NCBI RefSeq assembly: GCF_900106795.1
Contig: NZ_FNNS01000020.1
Location: 39,457-75,003 of the forward strand
Reading direction: 5' to 3'
Source: Aequorivita viscosa
Lineage (GTDB): Bacteria; Bacteroidota; Bacteroidia; Flavobacteriales; Flavobacteriaceae
Length of the DNA stretch: 35,547 bases
In this document: positions 15,763 through 25,359 of the stretch, one piece after another
Position numbering within the stretch: the stretch's first letter is position 1
Layout: every line of letters starts with the position of its first letter
The notes under the pieces: generated by a model
What the model was told of the DNA's origin: nothing
Databases searched by the model: none
Seen by the model: the letters and a program-made list of their open reading frames with translations, nothing else
Made by a program: the position numbers and the translations under genes

Positions 15763-18417
15763 TTAATGGGGATTTGTCATCCAATCTGGAGCAGGTCTAT
15801 CTTTAAGATGGTGATTGAACCACTCTTGCAAGCGGTTCGTTAAATCGATTTGATTTTCTGAACCTTTTATATCGTGTCCTTCTTCAGGGTATAACAACAT
15901 TACATGGTCCTTTTTTAATCTTCTCAGACCCACAAACATTTCTATATGCTGCTCCCAATTAACATTACTATCAAGCTTTCCTGCCCAAGATAAAAATGGG
16001 GTTTTTACATTTTGTAGTTGGTGGATTGGTGAATTGCGTTCGTATGCCTCTGGAATATTAAAATAGCTATCTCCCATACGCCATTGTCCCTTTTCAAAAC
16101 GTGGATATTGTGGTCTATCCCATATCCACGCCATAGAAAGATAAAAACTGAGCATATTGCTCGCTCCTGCACCCGATATAATTGTTGCAAACATATCCGT
16201 TTGGGTTAGCATAAACATAGATTCATATCCTCCAAAGGAATGACCATACAGCCCTAATTTCTGTTTATCAATAAAGGGATATTCCCCTACTTTTCTCACC
16301 CCAGCAGTTACACATTTAGTAGCGGATATTCCAGGATCGCCAATCTTATAGACTATATCGGGATAAAAAACAAAATAGCCTTGGGTGGTATAGTTGGAGA
16401 CGGAAAAGCCAATTGTATTGTGTTGGGTAGGGTTTTGATAATGGTGTAGCTGGTTGGACAGCAATTCATAGCAGAAGGTAATCATTGGGTATTTTTTTTG
16501 AGGATCAAAATCGGCAGGGTAAAACAGCGCTCCCTTGAGACTATCTCCTGTAGGAGTCGTATAATACACCAATTCTGAATGACCCCATTTGTATTTGAAA
16601 TGATGACGGTTGGATTGTTCTATCGCTACTGAATTAGTATTTTTTATATCTCGATACATTAATTTTGGAGGTGCATTGAAGCGTTCCTCTGTATAGACCA
16701 ATTGTTGTCTATTTTTAGATGCTCTTAGATTCTTGATATAACTATCTTTAAGAACAATTTCTTCTAGTCCCTTTTTAGTTGAGTAATTAAAGTAGCCTGT
16801 GCTTTCGTTATTTGTATCTCTGGCGGTTATGAAAACACCCTTCTTAAGATTAAACAATTTGGCATACTGCGCTTCAAATTTAGGATACTCAAAACGGCTC
16901 TCTGAAAGGCGATAGAGCCTATAGATTGTCGAGTTTTCCTTACCCGCCGTGATTTTTTCGACCTTCTTTCCATCTGGAGTAATTGCCCAAATATCGTATT
17001 CATCATAAAGCAGAATTTCTTTTTCATCGGTAGACCAACCTGGGTTGCCATAGGACGGTGGTGGAAGGTATCTACTTGTTTTTGAATTTAAGAACTTTGT
17101 TTTTAGGTTTTTCGTAAGATTAGTGTGTATATCGTATTTTGCGTCATACACCGACCAATTTCCGTCTTTAAAATAAGCTAAATACCTACCCGAAGGTGAC
17201 ATCTGAAATTCAAATCCATGGGGTTTTTCTACTACTGATTTATGAACTCCTGTTTCAATATTATAGACATCAATATTTGAGAGTGGTTCACTTTCTTGAT
17301 AGGAGAGTGAATGATCCTTATGGCTATAAGCATATGCATATTTTGCATCCGTTCCAAAGAGTGTAATAGTGTGTATTGAATCTCCGATAAATTTCCAGTC
17401 GTCCTTTTTGAGTTGCCAAGCGACCATCATAGAAGGGTTGTGAAAACTTTGTTTCGAATATCCATACCCTGGATATAAAAGTTGATCCTTGGTATTCCAG
17501 ATTTCAACCTCAGCTAGTGGCTCATCCATTGTAGCAGACGACTCCATTTTCTTTAATTTAACATTGAAAAAAAGCTTGGTACCATCTGTCGAAAAGTCTA
17601 ACGCAGGCCTTCTATCAGTAGCTATATAAATCTTATTGGACAAAGGGTCAAAGCTCTGAACCTTCGCAGGTTTGGTTATATCCTTAAAGTAATGCACTTG
17701 CGTTTTGTTGGTGCCAGCCCCTTGAAAAAACGCCAATCCACAGCCAGAGTCTGTCCATTTAAGATGGCTATAGGACTGTTTCTTGTTACTATGAAGGGTA
17801 GTGATTTTTTTCGATATTAATGAGAGCACCACGACTTTTCTATCGCCTTTTCCTTCCTGAATAAAGGCTATGTAATCGCCCGAAGCGTTATATTTAAACG
17901 TTGTTACATTTGGGTATTTCAGAACTGTATTATTGTCTAGCCTTTCAATATAAAGCTGCGGTTTTGCCTCTTTTGGCAGCTGTTTTAAATAGGCCACAGT
18001 TTGTGAATTTGGGGAACACCTATACCAAGTTATAGAATCAACCAGTTTTTCTTCTCCCTTCCGTAAATTTACTATCCAGAATTTGTTGCCGCGCGTGCGA
18101 GAGAACATCCAATTCCCATCGGCTGAGAAGTCACTTATAAAAGCATTGGGAAGAATATGTTTTTTCTTTGTCAAGATATTTTGCACTATCAGTGTGTCTT
18201 CTCCTTTTTGATAATACAGACCATAGCTTGCCCACTTTCCATCGCTTGAAATTTTTTGTAGTTCTAGCGTATTCCAGAGGCTATAATCCGTAATTGCGAG
18301 CGTTTTCTTTTTGTCTGCCTGCCCCCAAAGGGGGCAAGTCAAACAAAAACACATGAAAAAAACTACACTGTAAAGGCTAATCCAACGTAATCTATGGGTT
18401 TTAAAAATATTTTTCAT
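15763..18417 (-). CDS. S9 family prolyl-oligopeptidase-like peptidase of the SusCD operon
   Basis: An 884-residue exported peptidase. A signal sequence (SVVFFMCFCLTCPLWGQ) is followed by a beta-propeller-like region to about 620 with WD-like strands, then the hydrolase domain with Ser727 (YGHSFGGY), Asp816 (GKLDSN) and His848 (EEGHDI). The start at 18417 begins the signal peptide and lies 2 bp after the SusD stop; the longer frame would run back into susD. S9 peptidases linked to SusC/SusD in Flavobacteria are thought to process peptides imported or bound by that pair, so the operon is probably for oligopeptides rather than glycans. No glycoside hydrolase is encoded nearby. Confidence 0.9.
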   Translation of the reverse strand: MKNIFKTHRLRWISLYSVVFFMCFCLTCPLWGQADKKKTLAITDYSLWNTLELQKISSDGKWASYGLYYQKGEDTLIVQNILTKKKHILPNAFISDFSADGNWMFSRTRGNKFWIVNLRKGEEKLVDSITWYRCSPNSQTVAYLKQLPKEAKPQLYIERLDNNTVLKYPNVTTFKYNASGDYIAFIQEGKGDRKVVVLSLISKKITTLHSNKKQSYSHLKWTDSGCGLAFFQGAGTNKTQVHYFKDITKPAKVQSFDPLSNKIYIATDRRPALDFSTDGTKLFFNVKLKKMESSATMDEPLAEVEIWNTKDQLLYPGYGYSKQSFHNPSMMVAWQLKKDDWKFIGDSIHTITLFGTDAKYAYAYSHKDHSLSYQESEPLSNIDVYNIETGVHKSVVEKPHGFEFQMSPSGRYLAYFKDGNWSVYDAKYDIHTNLTKNLKTKFLNSKTSRYLPPPSYGNPGWSTDEKEILLYDEYDIWAITPDGKKVEKITAGKENSTIYRLYRLSESRFEYPKFEAQYAKLFNLKKGVFITARDTNNESTGYFNYSTKKGLEEIVLKDSYIKNLRASKNRQQLVYTEERFNAPPKLMYRDIKNTNSVAIEQSNRHHFKYKWGHSELVYYTTPTGDSLKGALFYPADFDPQKKYPMITFCYELLSNQLHHYQNPTQHNTIGFSVSNYTTQGYFVFYPDIVYKIGDPGISATKCVTAGVRKVGEYPFIDKQKLGLYGHSFGGYESMFMLTQTDMFATIISGAGASNMLSFYLSMAWIWDRPQYPRFEKGQWRMGDSYFNIPEAYERNSPIHQLQNVKTPFLSWAGKLDSNVNWEQHIEMFVGLRRLKKDHVMLLYPEEGHDIKGSENQIDLTNRLQEWFNHHLKDRPAPDWMTNPH

Positions 18418-18419
18418 CT

Positions 18420-19808
18420 TTAATATCCGGGGTTTTGGGGTTGCAGGTTTGGGTTTACCAAAAGTTCTTTTTCGGGGATAGGTAACATGCGATCCGTGGA
18501 ATTCCAACCGGGTTTAATGGGGCCTAAAACTTCATCCAATTGGTTGGCACGCCTTAGATCGAAAAAACGGTGACCGTGTTCCGTAAACAGTTCCACACGG
18601 CGTTCCTGTAGTATGGCCGCAAGCAATTCATTTTCTGAATTAGCTGTAGTATTGCCTAGTCCTGCACGACTTCTAATCTTATTGATGTCGGCATGCGCTC
18701 CTGCAATATCCCCCATTCTCGCCCGTGCTTCTGCCCGAATTAGGTATTGTTCTGCCATTCGGAAAACGATGGAATATTCTTCTGAGCTGCTGGCGCCAAA
18801 GCCAAGTTTATATTTATATGGGAAATACCAAGTATTGGTTCCGTCTGAAACATTGCCCACCCAATATTCTTTTCTTAAATCTCCTGGTTCAAAAGCCATT
18901 GCCAATGTATTGGCCATTGCTAAGGTTGAAGGGGGCGCAGCAAACACCACAAATGTTTGTGCCTCGATGGTGTTTTTTCTTGTTTCATCGGGACTAAATT
19001 GCCAAAGTGTGGAGGCGCTCGTTTTTAGAAATACATTTTCGATGTTTGACTCCCATCCGTTGTTTTCTATCACCTCGGAAGCGTACATTGTTGCTTCTTG
19101 CCACTTTTCTGTGTACAGATATATTCTGGACAAAAGTGCGGTTGCAGTACTTGAGGTAGGGCGAACTCCTTCCCCACTGTTGTCCACTACTGGAAGCAAG
19201 GCTTTCGCCTGTAAAAGGTCTGCAATAATCAGCGCATATACCTCTTCAGCAGCTTGGCGAGGAGCCAATTTGTTTTCCAAATAGTTGGTAGTTGAAATAT
19301 AAGGGATATCACCAAAAAGATTCAAAAGGTAAAAGTGAACTAACCCACGAATAAAAAGCGCTTCACCACTAAAAAGATCTTGCTCCTCGGGTGTAAAATA
19401 GATAGATCCAGCAACACCTTCCAGAATGGCATTGGCGGCATAAATTTGGTTGTAGCCACCATTCCATAATTCGGCAACAAAGGGATCATTCGCAGCTATG
19501 GTATTTTTATAAAACTGTTCCTCTGGCAGTCCAAATGGGCTGTAATAATCCATTTCATCTGTGTAGTTTCCGAGTAGATTTGAAAGTCCTTGATGGTCTC
19601 CTGTTAAAAGTCCTTTGGTTCGCAGTGCGGCATATATTCCCACCATCGCAGCCTCCACGGCATTGGGATCTTGAAAAAGTATCTCGCCAGTAAGTAGATG
19701 ATTTGGGGTCTCTACCTCTAGTTTCTCACAGGAGAAAAAAATAATAAGAAGTGAGATAAGAAATATATTTCGGAAACCACGATTCAATATTTGATTACTA
19801 TTTTTCAT
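18420..19808 (-). CDS. SusD/RagB family nutrient-binding outer-membrane lipoprotein
   Basis: A 462-residue lipoprotein. A type II signal is seen with Cys27 (LLIIFFSCEK). The N-terminal part has the typical ILFQDPNAVEAAMVGIYAAL, and the C-terminal part has the SusD signature YLIRAEARARMGD, then DINKIRSRAGL and QERRVELFTEHGHRFFDLRR. SusD proteins cap the SusC transporter at the cell surface and bind the substrate. Length is within the usual 450-600 range. It lies 20 bp after SusC and 2 bp before the peptidase, so the three are one transcript. Similarity in architecture to RagB plus the peptidase neighbour suggests a peptide ligand. Confidence 0.94.
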   Translation of the reverse strand: MKNSNQILNRGFRNIFLISLLIIFFSCEKLEVETPNHLLTGEILFQDPNAVEAAMVGIYAALRTKGLLTGDHQGLSNLLGNYTDEMDYYSPFGLPEEQFYKNTIAANDPFVAELWNGGYNQIYAANAILEGVAGSIYFTPEEQDLFSGEALFIRGLVHFYLLNLFGDIPYISTTNYLENKLAPRQAAEEVYALIIADLLQAKALLPVVDNSGEGVRPTSSTATALLSRIYLYTEKWQEATMYASEVIENNGWESNIENVFLKTSASTLWQFSPDETRKNTIEAQTFVVFAAPPSTLAMANTLAMAFEPGDLRKEYWVGNVSDGTNTWYFPYKYKLGFGASSSEEYSIVFRMAEQYLIRAEARARMGDIAGAHADINKIRSRAGLGNTTANSENELLAAILQERRVELFTEHGHRFFDLRRANQLDEVLGPIKPGWNSTDRMLPIPEKELLVNPNLQPQNPGY

Positions 19809-19828
19809 AAGTTCTCGTTTTTAAATTA

Positions 19829-22800
19829 TTAAAAAGTTAATTCTACCCCAGCGTTTAAGACCTTAAGGGGAGGTAGATTATTAGTGGCTTGGGTCTCTGG
19901 GTCGAGCCCTTTGTAATTTGTGAATGTCAATAGATTTTGACCTTGAACAAATAGTTTACAACCCATTCCCTTTGTCCACTTTTGAGGGATGGCATAGGAA
20001 AGCGCAATATTTTTTAGGCGGATATAGGAAGCGTCGCCTACGCTGCCCGTACTGTTATAAAAATTATTATAAGCGGTATAAACTACATTGTTAAATCCAG
20101 CTGAATACAATTGTTGTTCCGATTGATCTCCAGGCTGTTCCCAGTGGTTCAATACTTCAATGGGCTGATTTTCCATTTGTCCGGGCATTGAAAAAATTGC
20201 CTGATAACTTCTCCCTTTTTGTTTTACGAACTGGAAGAGAAAATCCAAATTGAAATTCGCATATGACAACGAGTTATGTAACCCTCCAAAGTATTGGGGG
20301 CTTATATTCACAATTGATTTAAGGTCGTTTGGTGTAGAAATGATTCCATCGCCATCAACATCCTGAAAGGTGTAGCTTCCCGTTTCTGGGTCAACTCCTG
20401 TGGCATTGTAAAGCAAAATGATATCTAAGGGTTCACCTACAACATACATATTTGAATAAGTAGAAGCCTCCAGTTCTGGGAAAGAGACTAATTTGTTTTT
20501 CGGGTAGCTAATATTGATGGAGGTTTCCCAACGGAATTTCTCCTTATTAAAATTGATTGTAGAAAGTTCAATTTCCCATCCTGAATTTTGTACCGTAGCA
20601 TCTAAGTTTGCGTTTAAGCTCGGAAAACCTGTAGTGCCTGGCAAGGGAATGCCCACCAATTGGTTGGAGGATCGGTTTCTGTAGTAGGCGGTGGAAAGTG
20701 CAACCCTATCCTTTAAAAAAGATAAATCTAAAGCAGCTTCTAGTTTTTTATTAATCTCCCAGCCATAATCTGGATTATATAGTTGTACTGGCTGTAATCC
20801 CTGTATGCCCTGATAGGTTAGGCCGCTCGGTGCATAGGTATCGAGAAATCGATAGTTGCCTATTTGGTCGTTCCCAGAGGAGCCATAGCTGCTTCGGAGT
20901 TTTCCAAGGCTTAAAAAGGCAAGGTTGTTTTTTAATAAGGATTCTTCCGAAAAAATCCAAGCTGCTCCTACCGCACCAAAATTGGCATATTGATTGGCAG
21001 GACCAAAACGGCTAGATCCATCACGTCTTGCCGTGAAATTGACGATGTATTTATGGTCCCAATTGAGATTGAGACGGCCAAATACCGCCTGATATTTATA
21101 CACCTCATCACTATTACTCGATATGGACAGGTTGGCTGCGGCGGCGGGATTATAAATTAAACTGTTGCTGGGAAAGTCACTTGCAAATTGTAGCAGTCGG
21201 GAAGTTTTTTCCTTTTGTAAGGTACTTCCCAACAGAACTTCTATTTTTCCTTTTCCTAGTTCAATGTTATATCCCAACTGCGGCTCTACAATCCAGGAAC
21301 TTCTGGAACCATTGTTTAGGGTAATAGACGAAAAGCTACTATCGAGTCCAAAAGCGGGGTCATACATAGTGTGTGGTGCAGTTCTGGTTTCTTCAAGTGT
21401 TGTGGCAACATATCCAAGATTTGCTTTTAGCCAGAGATTTTTGATAGGTCTATAGGTCAAAACAGTATTGGCGGTAAGTGTATTGGTTACCGATAGATAT
21501 TCTCCATTCCAGGCCGCCAATGGATTTCTGAACGTGCCGTTTTCCCAATTCAATTCCCCTTCTTCCGTATATAAGGCGGGTGCGTTTGGCGACATTGTTA
21601 AGGCTTCTCGAACAAGATTGGAGGGTGGTAGGTCGTTAGCGTCGAACACATAGTTGCCGCTAAATTGGATGTCTAATTTATCGTTAGGTGCTGTATGGTT
21701 TAGGTTTACTAATATACCACCCTTTTTATATTTAGAATCATCAGGAAGTACGGTAGACTCTTCCCTATAATTTCCATTAATTAAAAATTGCGTAAACTCG
21801 CTGCCACCGTTTATGGAAGCGTTTGCAGTGTGGTAGTATGCCGTTCCTCCAATGAGTTCCTCCTGCCAATCGGTATAGCGGTCGGGGCTCCAAGTGCCAT
21901 TAACATCATAAGCATTAAATGGATATTCTGTAATGCCGTCATTAGCAAAGCCCTCGCGACGCATTGCTAGATATTGCTCGGTATTGAGCAAATCCATACG
22001 TCTCGTTATGGTTCCCACTCCAGCACTACTCCCGACCTTAAATGTAGTCTTTCCGGTCTTGCCTTTTTTAGTAGTTATTAGCACTACCCCATTTGCGCCC
22101 CTAGAGCCGTAAATTGCTGTGGCGTCGGCATCTTTTAAAATTTCGATGCTTTCGATGCTGTTTGGGTCAATACCATTAAGGGCACTCTGCGCCCCTCCAA
22201 GCACAGGGGAAAGGTTGTAATCTCCCAAAGACTGCGATGGATAAGGCACTCCGTCTACAATATACAATGGTTCGCTACCATCGGCGCGGATGCTATTGCG
22301 CCCACGGATACGCACCGAAAACCCACCGCCGGGCACGCCAGTATTCTGAACAATATTCACGCCTGCCATTCTGCCCTGCATAGTGGCAAGGGGGTTGTTG
22401 ACAGGCTGGTTTTCAATCTCGGTAGCGGTAAGGCGAGCAATACTCCCCGTTTTCTCTTTATCGGATACTTTGTAGTAGCCTGCGTTAATAACCACGGCGT
22501 CTAATGCAGTGGCATCTGCTAGCATTACAACATTTATGATGGTACGATTTCCTACAGCTATTTCTTGGGTTTTGTAGCCCATATAGGTAAAAACCAAAGT
22601 ATCTGAAGGATGCGCTATAATAGTGTATTCGCCATCCAAATTGCTCTGGGTTCCCTTGGAGGTATTTTTTATTACAATGTTTACGCCTGCCATTTCCATA
22701 CCCAGGGAGTCTTTTACAACTCCCTTTATGTTACCCTGTGGAAAGGCTTTGTTAATTCGGCGGGTAATGGTAATGTAATTATCTTTTGTTGTGATAATAT

Positions 22801-23122
22801 TAAAATCTGCCGGGGGAAGGCATTGTTTTAATAGCTCATTTACCTCGATGGTGCCTTTTTTGAGTTCTATTTTGGGCAAATCCTTAAAGATATTGGATTG
22901 GTAGATGAAGGTACATTCTGTTTGTTTGCCAATTATTTCAAGGACTTCAAAGATGGTAACTTTCCTGTCGTGTTCAATTGTGATCTTTGGGCTTTGATGG
23001 ATCAAAGGATTTGGCGAGAAGCCGAAAATGGTCGTACAACTTAAAAGTAGTATGGTTCTCGCGATAATTTTCGAGAGATGGTTTGCTTGAATTTCAAGCA
23101 CCTTTATTAATTTAATTTCCAT
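19829..23122 (-). CDS. SusC/RagA family TonB-dependent transporter with STN domain
   Basis: A 1097-residue outer-membrane transporter. In order it shows a signal sequence near 18-36, an STN secretin/TonB short N-terminal domain at about 46-125 (VTIFEVLEIIGKQTECTFIY), a CarboxypepD_reg-like domain at about 130-210 (GNIKGVVKDSLG), and the NAGYYKVSDKEKTGSIARL linker. The plug follows with IRGRNSIRADGSEPLYIVDG and ATAIYGSRGANGVVLITTKK, then the barrel ending VLNAGVELTF. The STN domain is the part that contacts FecR in trans-envelope signalling, which fits the adjacent FecR and ECF sigma genes: substrate binding should induce the operon. The gene is 86 bp from FecR. It looks full-length with no frameshift. 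Confidence 0.95.
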   Translation of the reverse strand: MEIKLIKVLEIQANHLSKIIARTILLLSCTTIFGFSPNPLIHQSPKITIEHDRKVTIFEVLEIIGKQTECTFIYQSNIFKDLPKIELKKGTIEVNELLKQCLPPADFNIITTKDNYITITRRINKAFPQGNIKGVVKDSLGMEMAGVNIVIKNTSKGTQSNLDGEYTIIAHPSDTLVFTYMGYKTQEIAVGNRTIINVVMLADATALDAVVINAGYYKVSDKEKTGSIARLTATEIENQPVNNPLATMQGRMAGVNIVQNTGVPGGGFSVRIRGRNSIRADGSEPLYIVDGVPYPSQSLGDYNLSPVLGGAQSALNGIDPNSIESIEILKDADATAIYGSRGANGVVLITTKKGKTGKTTFKVGSSAGVGTITRRMDLLNTEQYLAMRREGFANDGITEYPFNAYDVNGTWSPDRYTDWQEELIGGTAYYHTANASINGGSEFTQFLINGNYREESTVLPDDSKYKKGGILVNLNHTAPNDKLDIQFSGNYVFDANDLPPSNLVREALTMSPNAPALYTEEGELNWENGTFRNPLAAWNGEYLSVTNTLTANTVLTYRPIKNLWLKANLGYVATTLEETRTAPHTMYDPAFGLDSSFSSITLNNGSRSSWIVEPQLGYNIELGKGKIEVLLGSTLQKEKTSRLLQFASDFPSNSLIYNPAAAANLSISSNSDEVYKYQAVFGRLNLNWDHKYIVNFTARRDGSSRFGPANQYANFGAVGAAWIFSEESLLKNNLAFLSLGKLRSSYGSSGNDQIGNYRFLDTYAPSGLTYQGIQGLQPVQLYNPDYGWEINKKLEAALDLSFLKDRVALSTAYYRNRSSNQLVGIPLPGTTGFPSLNANLDATVQNSGWEIELSTINFNKEKFRWETSINISYPKNKLVSFPELEASTYSNMYVVGEPLDIILLYNATGVDPETGSYTFQDVDGDGIISTPNDLKSIVNISPQYFGGLHNSLSYANFNLDFLFQFVKQKGRSYQAIFSMPGQMENQPIEVLNHWEQPGDQSEQQLYSAGFNNVVYTAYNNFYNSTGSVGDASYIRLKNIALSYAIPQKWTKGMGCKLFVQGQNLLTFTNYKGLDPETQATNNLPPLKVLNAGVELTF

Positions 23123-23208
23123 AAATTTGTGAATTGATTGGTTAATATTCCAATTATTATGGGAGTTGAGTTTTTTACTTTCCAGGTAGTGGCTCTTCTC
23201 CCTTTTTT

Positions 23209-24372
23209 TTATCTTATAATCACTGTGTTGTTTTTTATGTCATAGGCGTTTATACTGTTAGTGTTTTTGATTCCGTTCAATATTGCTTCAATTGTTTGCT
23301 TTTTGCTTAATAGGCCGCTGAATTTTACCTTTTCCAACTCGGAGGAGTCGAAGGAAATCTGTACATCATACCATCTGGCCAAGACTTGCATAATCTCTTT
23401 AAGTGGCTTATCCTTAAAATAAAAATAGCCCCTAATCCAGGCCGTGTCGTAATTTACATCCACCTGATCTTTTGACAATTGGCCTGAGTTTAAGTCCAAG
23501 ATGGATTGCTCACTAGGATTGAGATAAGCTTGTTTGTCATTTGCAATAATCTGTACCTTTCCCTCTACCAAGGTGGTGTATATTTTTGCTTCTTCTCCAT
23601 AAGCCTTAAGGTTGAATTCCGTACCAATTACTTCCACCTCCTGTTCTTGTGCAATAATTTTAAAGGCATCTCCTTGATGCTTGGTGCTAGGTGAAACATC
23701 CAAATAAACTTCACCATATAATAGTTCCACAGTCCGGATTTTTCCCGGCTGGAAAGCCACTGGGTATTTTATCTTTGTTTCGGCATTCAACCATATTTTG
23801 GTGCCATCGGCAAGGGTTAGTTGATATTGGCCACCTCTAGGCACCGCCAAATAATTAAATACAGTATGTAGCTGATTATTGACCTGTTTGTATTCCAGTC
23901 TATCGCCTTTGGTTTGGGCGATCTTGTTTTTGAAAGGAGTCTCAGGACTTAATGCTACTTGAGTACCGTCTTCTAGAGTTAAGATAGCCTTATCTGTTCC
24001 TGGTTCAATGGCTACCTGCACTGAAGCTCCTTGTCCAGATTTTTGAATGTGGTTGTAGGTGAAATATGAGAAGGAAAATAACAATAAGGCTATGGCGGCC
24101 GCTTTATATAACTTTGAGATTAGGTTTTTAGTGGGTTTTCTTGTGGGTTTTTGTAATCTGTTGGCTACTTTTTCCCAGTCGTTGTCAATATCAATTTCCG
24201 CTAGTTTGAGTTGTTGTTTCTGAATATTTTCCTCAGAGAGATTTTTTTCAATACGGTTTTTGGTTTCCTTACTAAGGAATTCAGCCTCATTAAGGGCAGC
24301 AATTTTTTCTCCTTTGGAAAGGCTTTTGGCCAATTTGTTTGCCAGGGCAAATAGACGGTCGTGAATAGTCAT
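23209..24372 (-). CDS. FecR family anti-sigma factor
   Basis: A 387-residue inner-membrane regulator. The cytoplasmic N-terminus (1-85) binds the sigma factor, a single span lies at about 89-106 (KAAAIALLLFSFSYFTY), and the FecR domain spans about 115-290 with the motif VPRGGQYQLTLADGTKIWLN. The C-terminal DUF4974 domain (GYFYFKDKPLKEIMQVLARW) would receive the STN signal from SusC. It holds the ECF sigma inactive until the transporter is occupied. Usually the sigma gene is immediately upstream; here a four-helix-bundle gene with G-rich flanks lies between them. Confidence 0.93.
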   Translation of the reverse strand: MTIHDRLFALANKLAKSLSKGEKIAALNEAEFLSKETKNRIEKNLSEENIQKQQLKLAEIDIDNDWEKVANRLQKPTRKPTKNLISKLYKAAAIALLLFSFSYFTYNHIQKSGQGASVQVAIEPGTDKAILTLEDGTQVALSPETPFKNKIAQTKGDRLEYKQVNNQLHTVFNYLAVPRGGQYQLTLADGTKIWLNAETKIKYPVAFQPGKIRTVELLYGEVYLDVSPSTKHQGDAFKIIAQEQEVEVIGTEFNLKAYGEEAKIYTTLVEGKVQIIANDKQAYLNPSEQSILDLNSGQLSKDQVDVNYDTAWIRGYFYFKDKPLKEIMQVLARWYDVQISFDSSELEKVKFSGLLSKKQTIEAILNGIKNTNSINAYDIKNNTVIIR

Positions 24373-24480
24373 TGTGTTTTCTTTGTACCTCTATAACAAC
24401 GGAAATTGGAAAGTGTCTAAAAGATTTTAGGGAAAAGTGAAATAAAATAATTTAAAGGATACTTAGGATATATAAATTTT

Positions 24481-24553
24481 GGGGACGGTGGGGACTTTGG
24501 AGACGATGGGACGGTGGGAACATTGTCTCACGGGGATGCCTGTAGCAGGACTT
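24481..24553. repeat. G-rich repeat on the downstream side of the four-helix-bundle gene
   Basis: Begins GGGGACGGTGGGGACTTTGG. The 16-mer at 24485-24500 (ACGGTGGGGACTTTGG) recurs exactly at 25290-25305 on the other side of the gene, in the same orientation. A related CGGGG.TGCCT stretch follows in both copies. The core GGGACGGTGGGGAC also appears in the pair at 31442-31717. Confidence 0.75.
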
Positions 24554-24588
24554 ATGATTTTTGTGGCTGGCGGAATAGTAACTGTAGT

Positions 24589-25146
24589 TTATGGCTTTTT
24601 GTAATTTATTCTGGCTTTGTACATTTTTTCTTTGAAGCCGCCATCTTTGATGAATTGTTTTTCGAGAGTTGCTATTTGCTTTTTCAATAAATAAGTGGTG
24701 ACGTTTATTAAACTTCTAAGGACGTTTGTGACTATTTGGAGCTCCTGATTTTCTATTGCTTTTTTGAAGGTTTGGTAATTGGCATTTGAGGTGCGGTTTA
24801 GTTGGTCGAAGCGTTTTGAATATGGATGGGTTCTTTCCCAGGTTGGAATATTGTGGGTGCGCATAAAATCTTCATAATCGAGGACAAGTTCCTCCAAGCT
24901 TGCCCGAGCGACGTTTGTAAGTTTTATTTCCATTTCTTTTGAGGTGCCCGATGCCATACTTGCTTCGGCGATATTTTGTTTCCCAGAGCGGGCGGCTTGG
25001 ACCATTTGGTCTATGGTTCTATCGAACCTTGGAAGATGCTGCCTACAGAAAAAGACCGTACCATCATAAATGATCTCTGCCTTTTGAAAGGTAAGGAGAG
25101 ATCTGTAGCCACCGTGTGGAGGAAGGATGTTTTCGCTTTTGGACAT
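24589..25146 (-). CDS. Four-helix-bundle protein with suffix domain (23S rRNA-IVP / Avd-like)
   Basis: A 185-residue, wholly helical protein. The N-terminal part (residues 1-115) matches the four-helix-bundle family related to 23S rRNA intervening-sequence proteins and the diversity-generating-retroelement Avd protein: IDQMVQAARSGKQNIAEAS, then KLTNVARASLEELVLDYEDF. The suffix segment follows, including TYLLKKQIATLEKQF. The family is basic and may bind nucleic acid, but stand-alone members have no settled function and no reverse transcriptase is present here. It is inserted between the ECF sigma gene and its FecR, bracketed by G-rich repeats at 24481 and 25287. This suggests the gene arrived as a unit and is not part of the sigma/FecR circuit. 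Confidence 0.85.
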   Translation of the reverse strand: MSKSENILPPHGGYRSLLTFQKAEIIYDGTVFFCRQHLPRFDRTIDQMVQAARSGKQNIAEASMASGTSKEMEIKLTNVARASLEELVLDYEDFMRTHNIPTWERTHPYSKRFDQLNRTSNANYQTFKKAIENQELQIVTNVLRSLINVTTYLLKKQIATLEKQFIKDGGFKEKMYKARINYKKP

Positions 25147-25286
25147 GACGTACCATTTTGATTGAGGGAGGGTTGGTTAAAATTAAGGAAAATTTTTGAA
25201 TTGGGAGATTGGGTGGTTTTGGGGAGGGTGTGTTAAAGGGAGGGTGGTATTTAAATTGTTGGGGAGGGTGGTATTGGGGGACGGTG

Positions 25287-25345
25287 GAGACGGTGGGGAC
25301 TTTGGGATGCTGTGGGCTTTGTCCATCGGGGTGCCTACGGTGAGG
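25287..25345. repeat. G-rich repeat on the upstream side of the four-helix-bundle gene
   Basis: Direct-repeat partner of 24481-24553, sharing the exact 16-mer at 25290-25305 and a downstream CGGGGTGCCT block. Further G-rich degenerate pieces occur from 25196. The remainder of 25147-25359 is non-coding. Confidence 0.7.
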
Positions 25346-25359
25346 ACGGCGGCTCTATG

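Noticed and set aside
18613-19284. Long plus-strand open frame opposite SusD
   Set aside because: It is antisense to a clear susD with full family motifs; the translation has no recognisable domain or start context.
24589-25146. Avd-like gene as part of a diversity-generating retroelement
   Set aside because: No reverse transcriptase and no template/variable repeat pair nearby.
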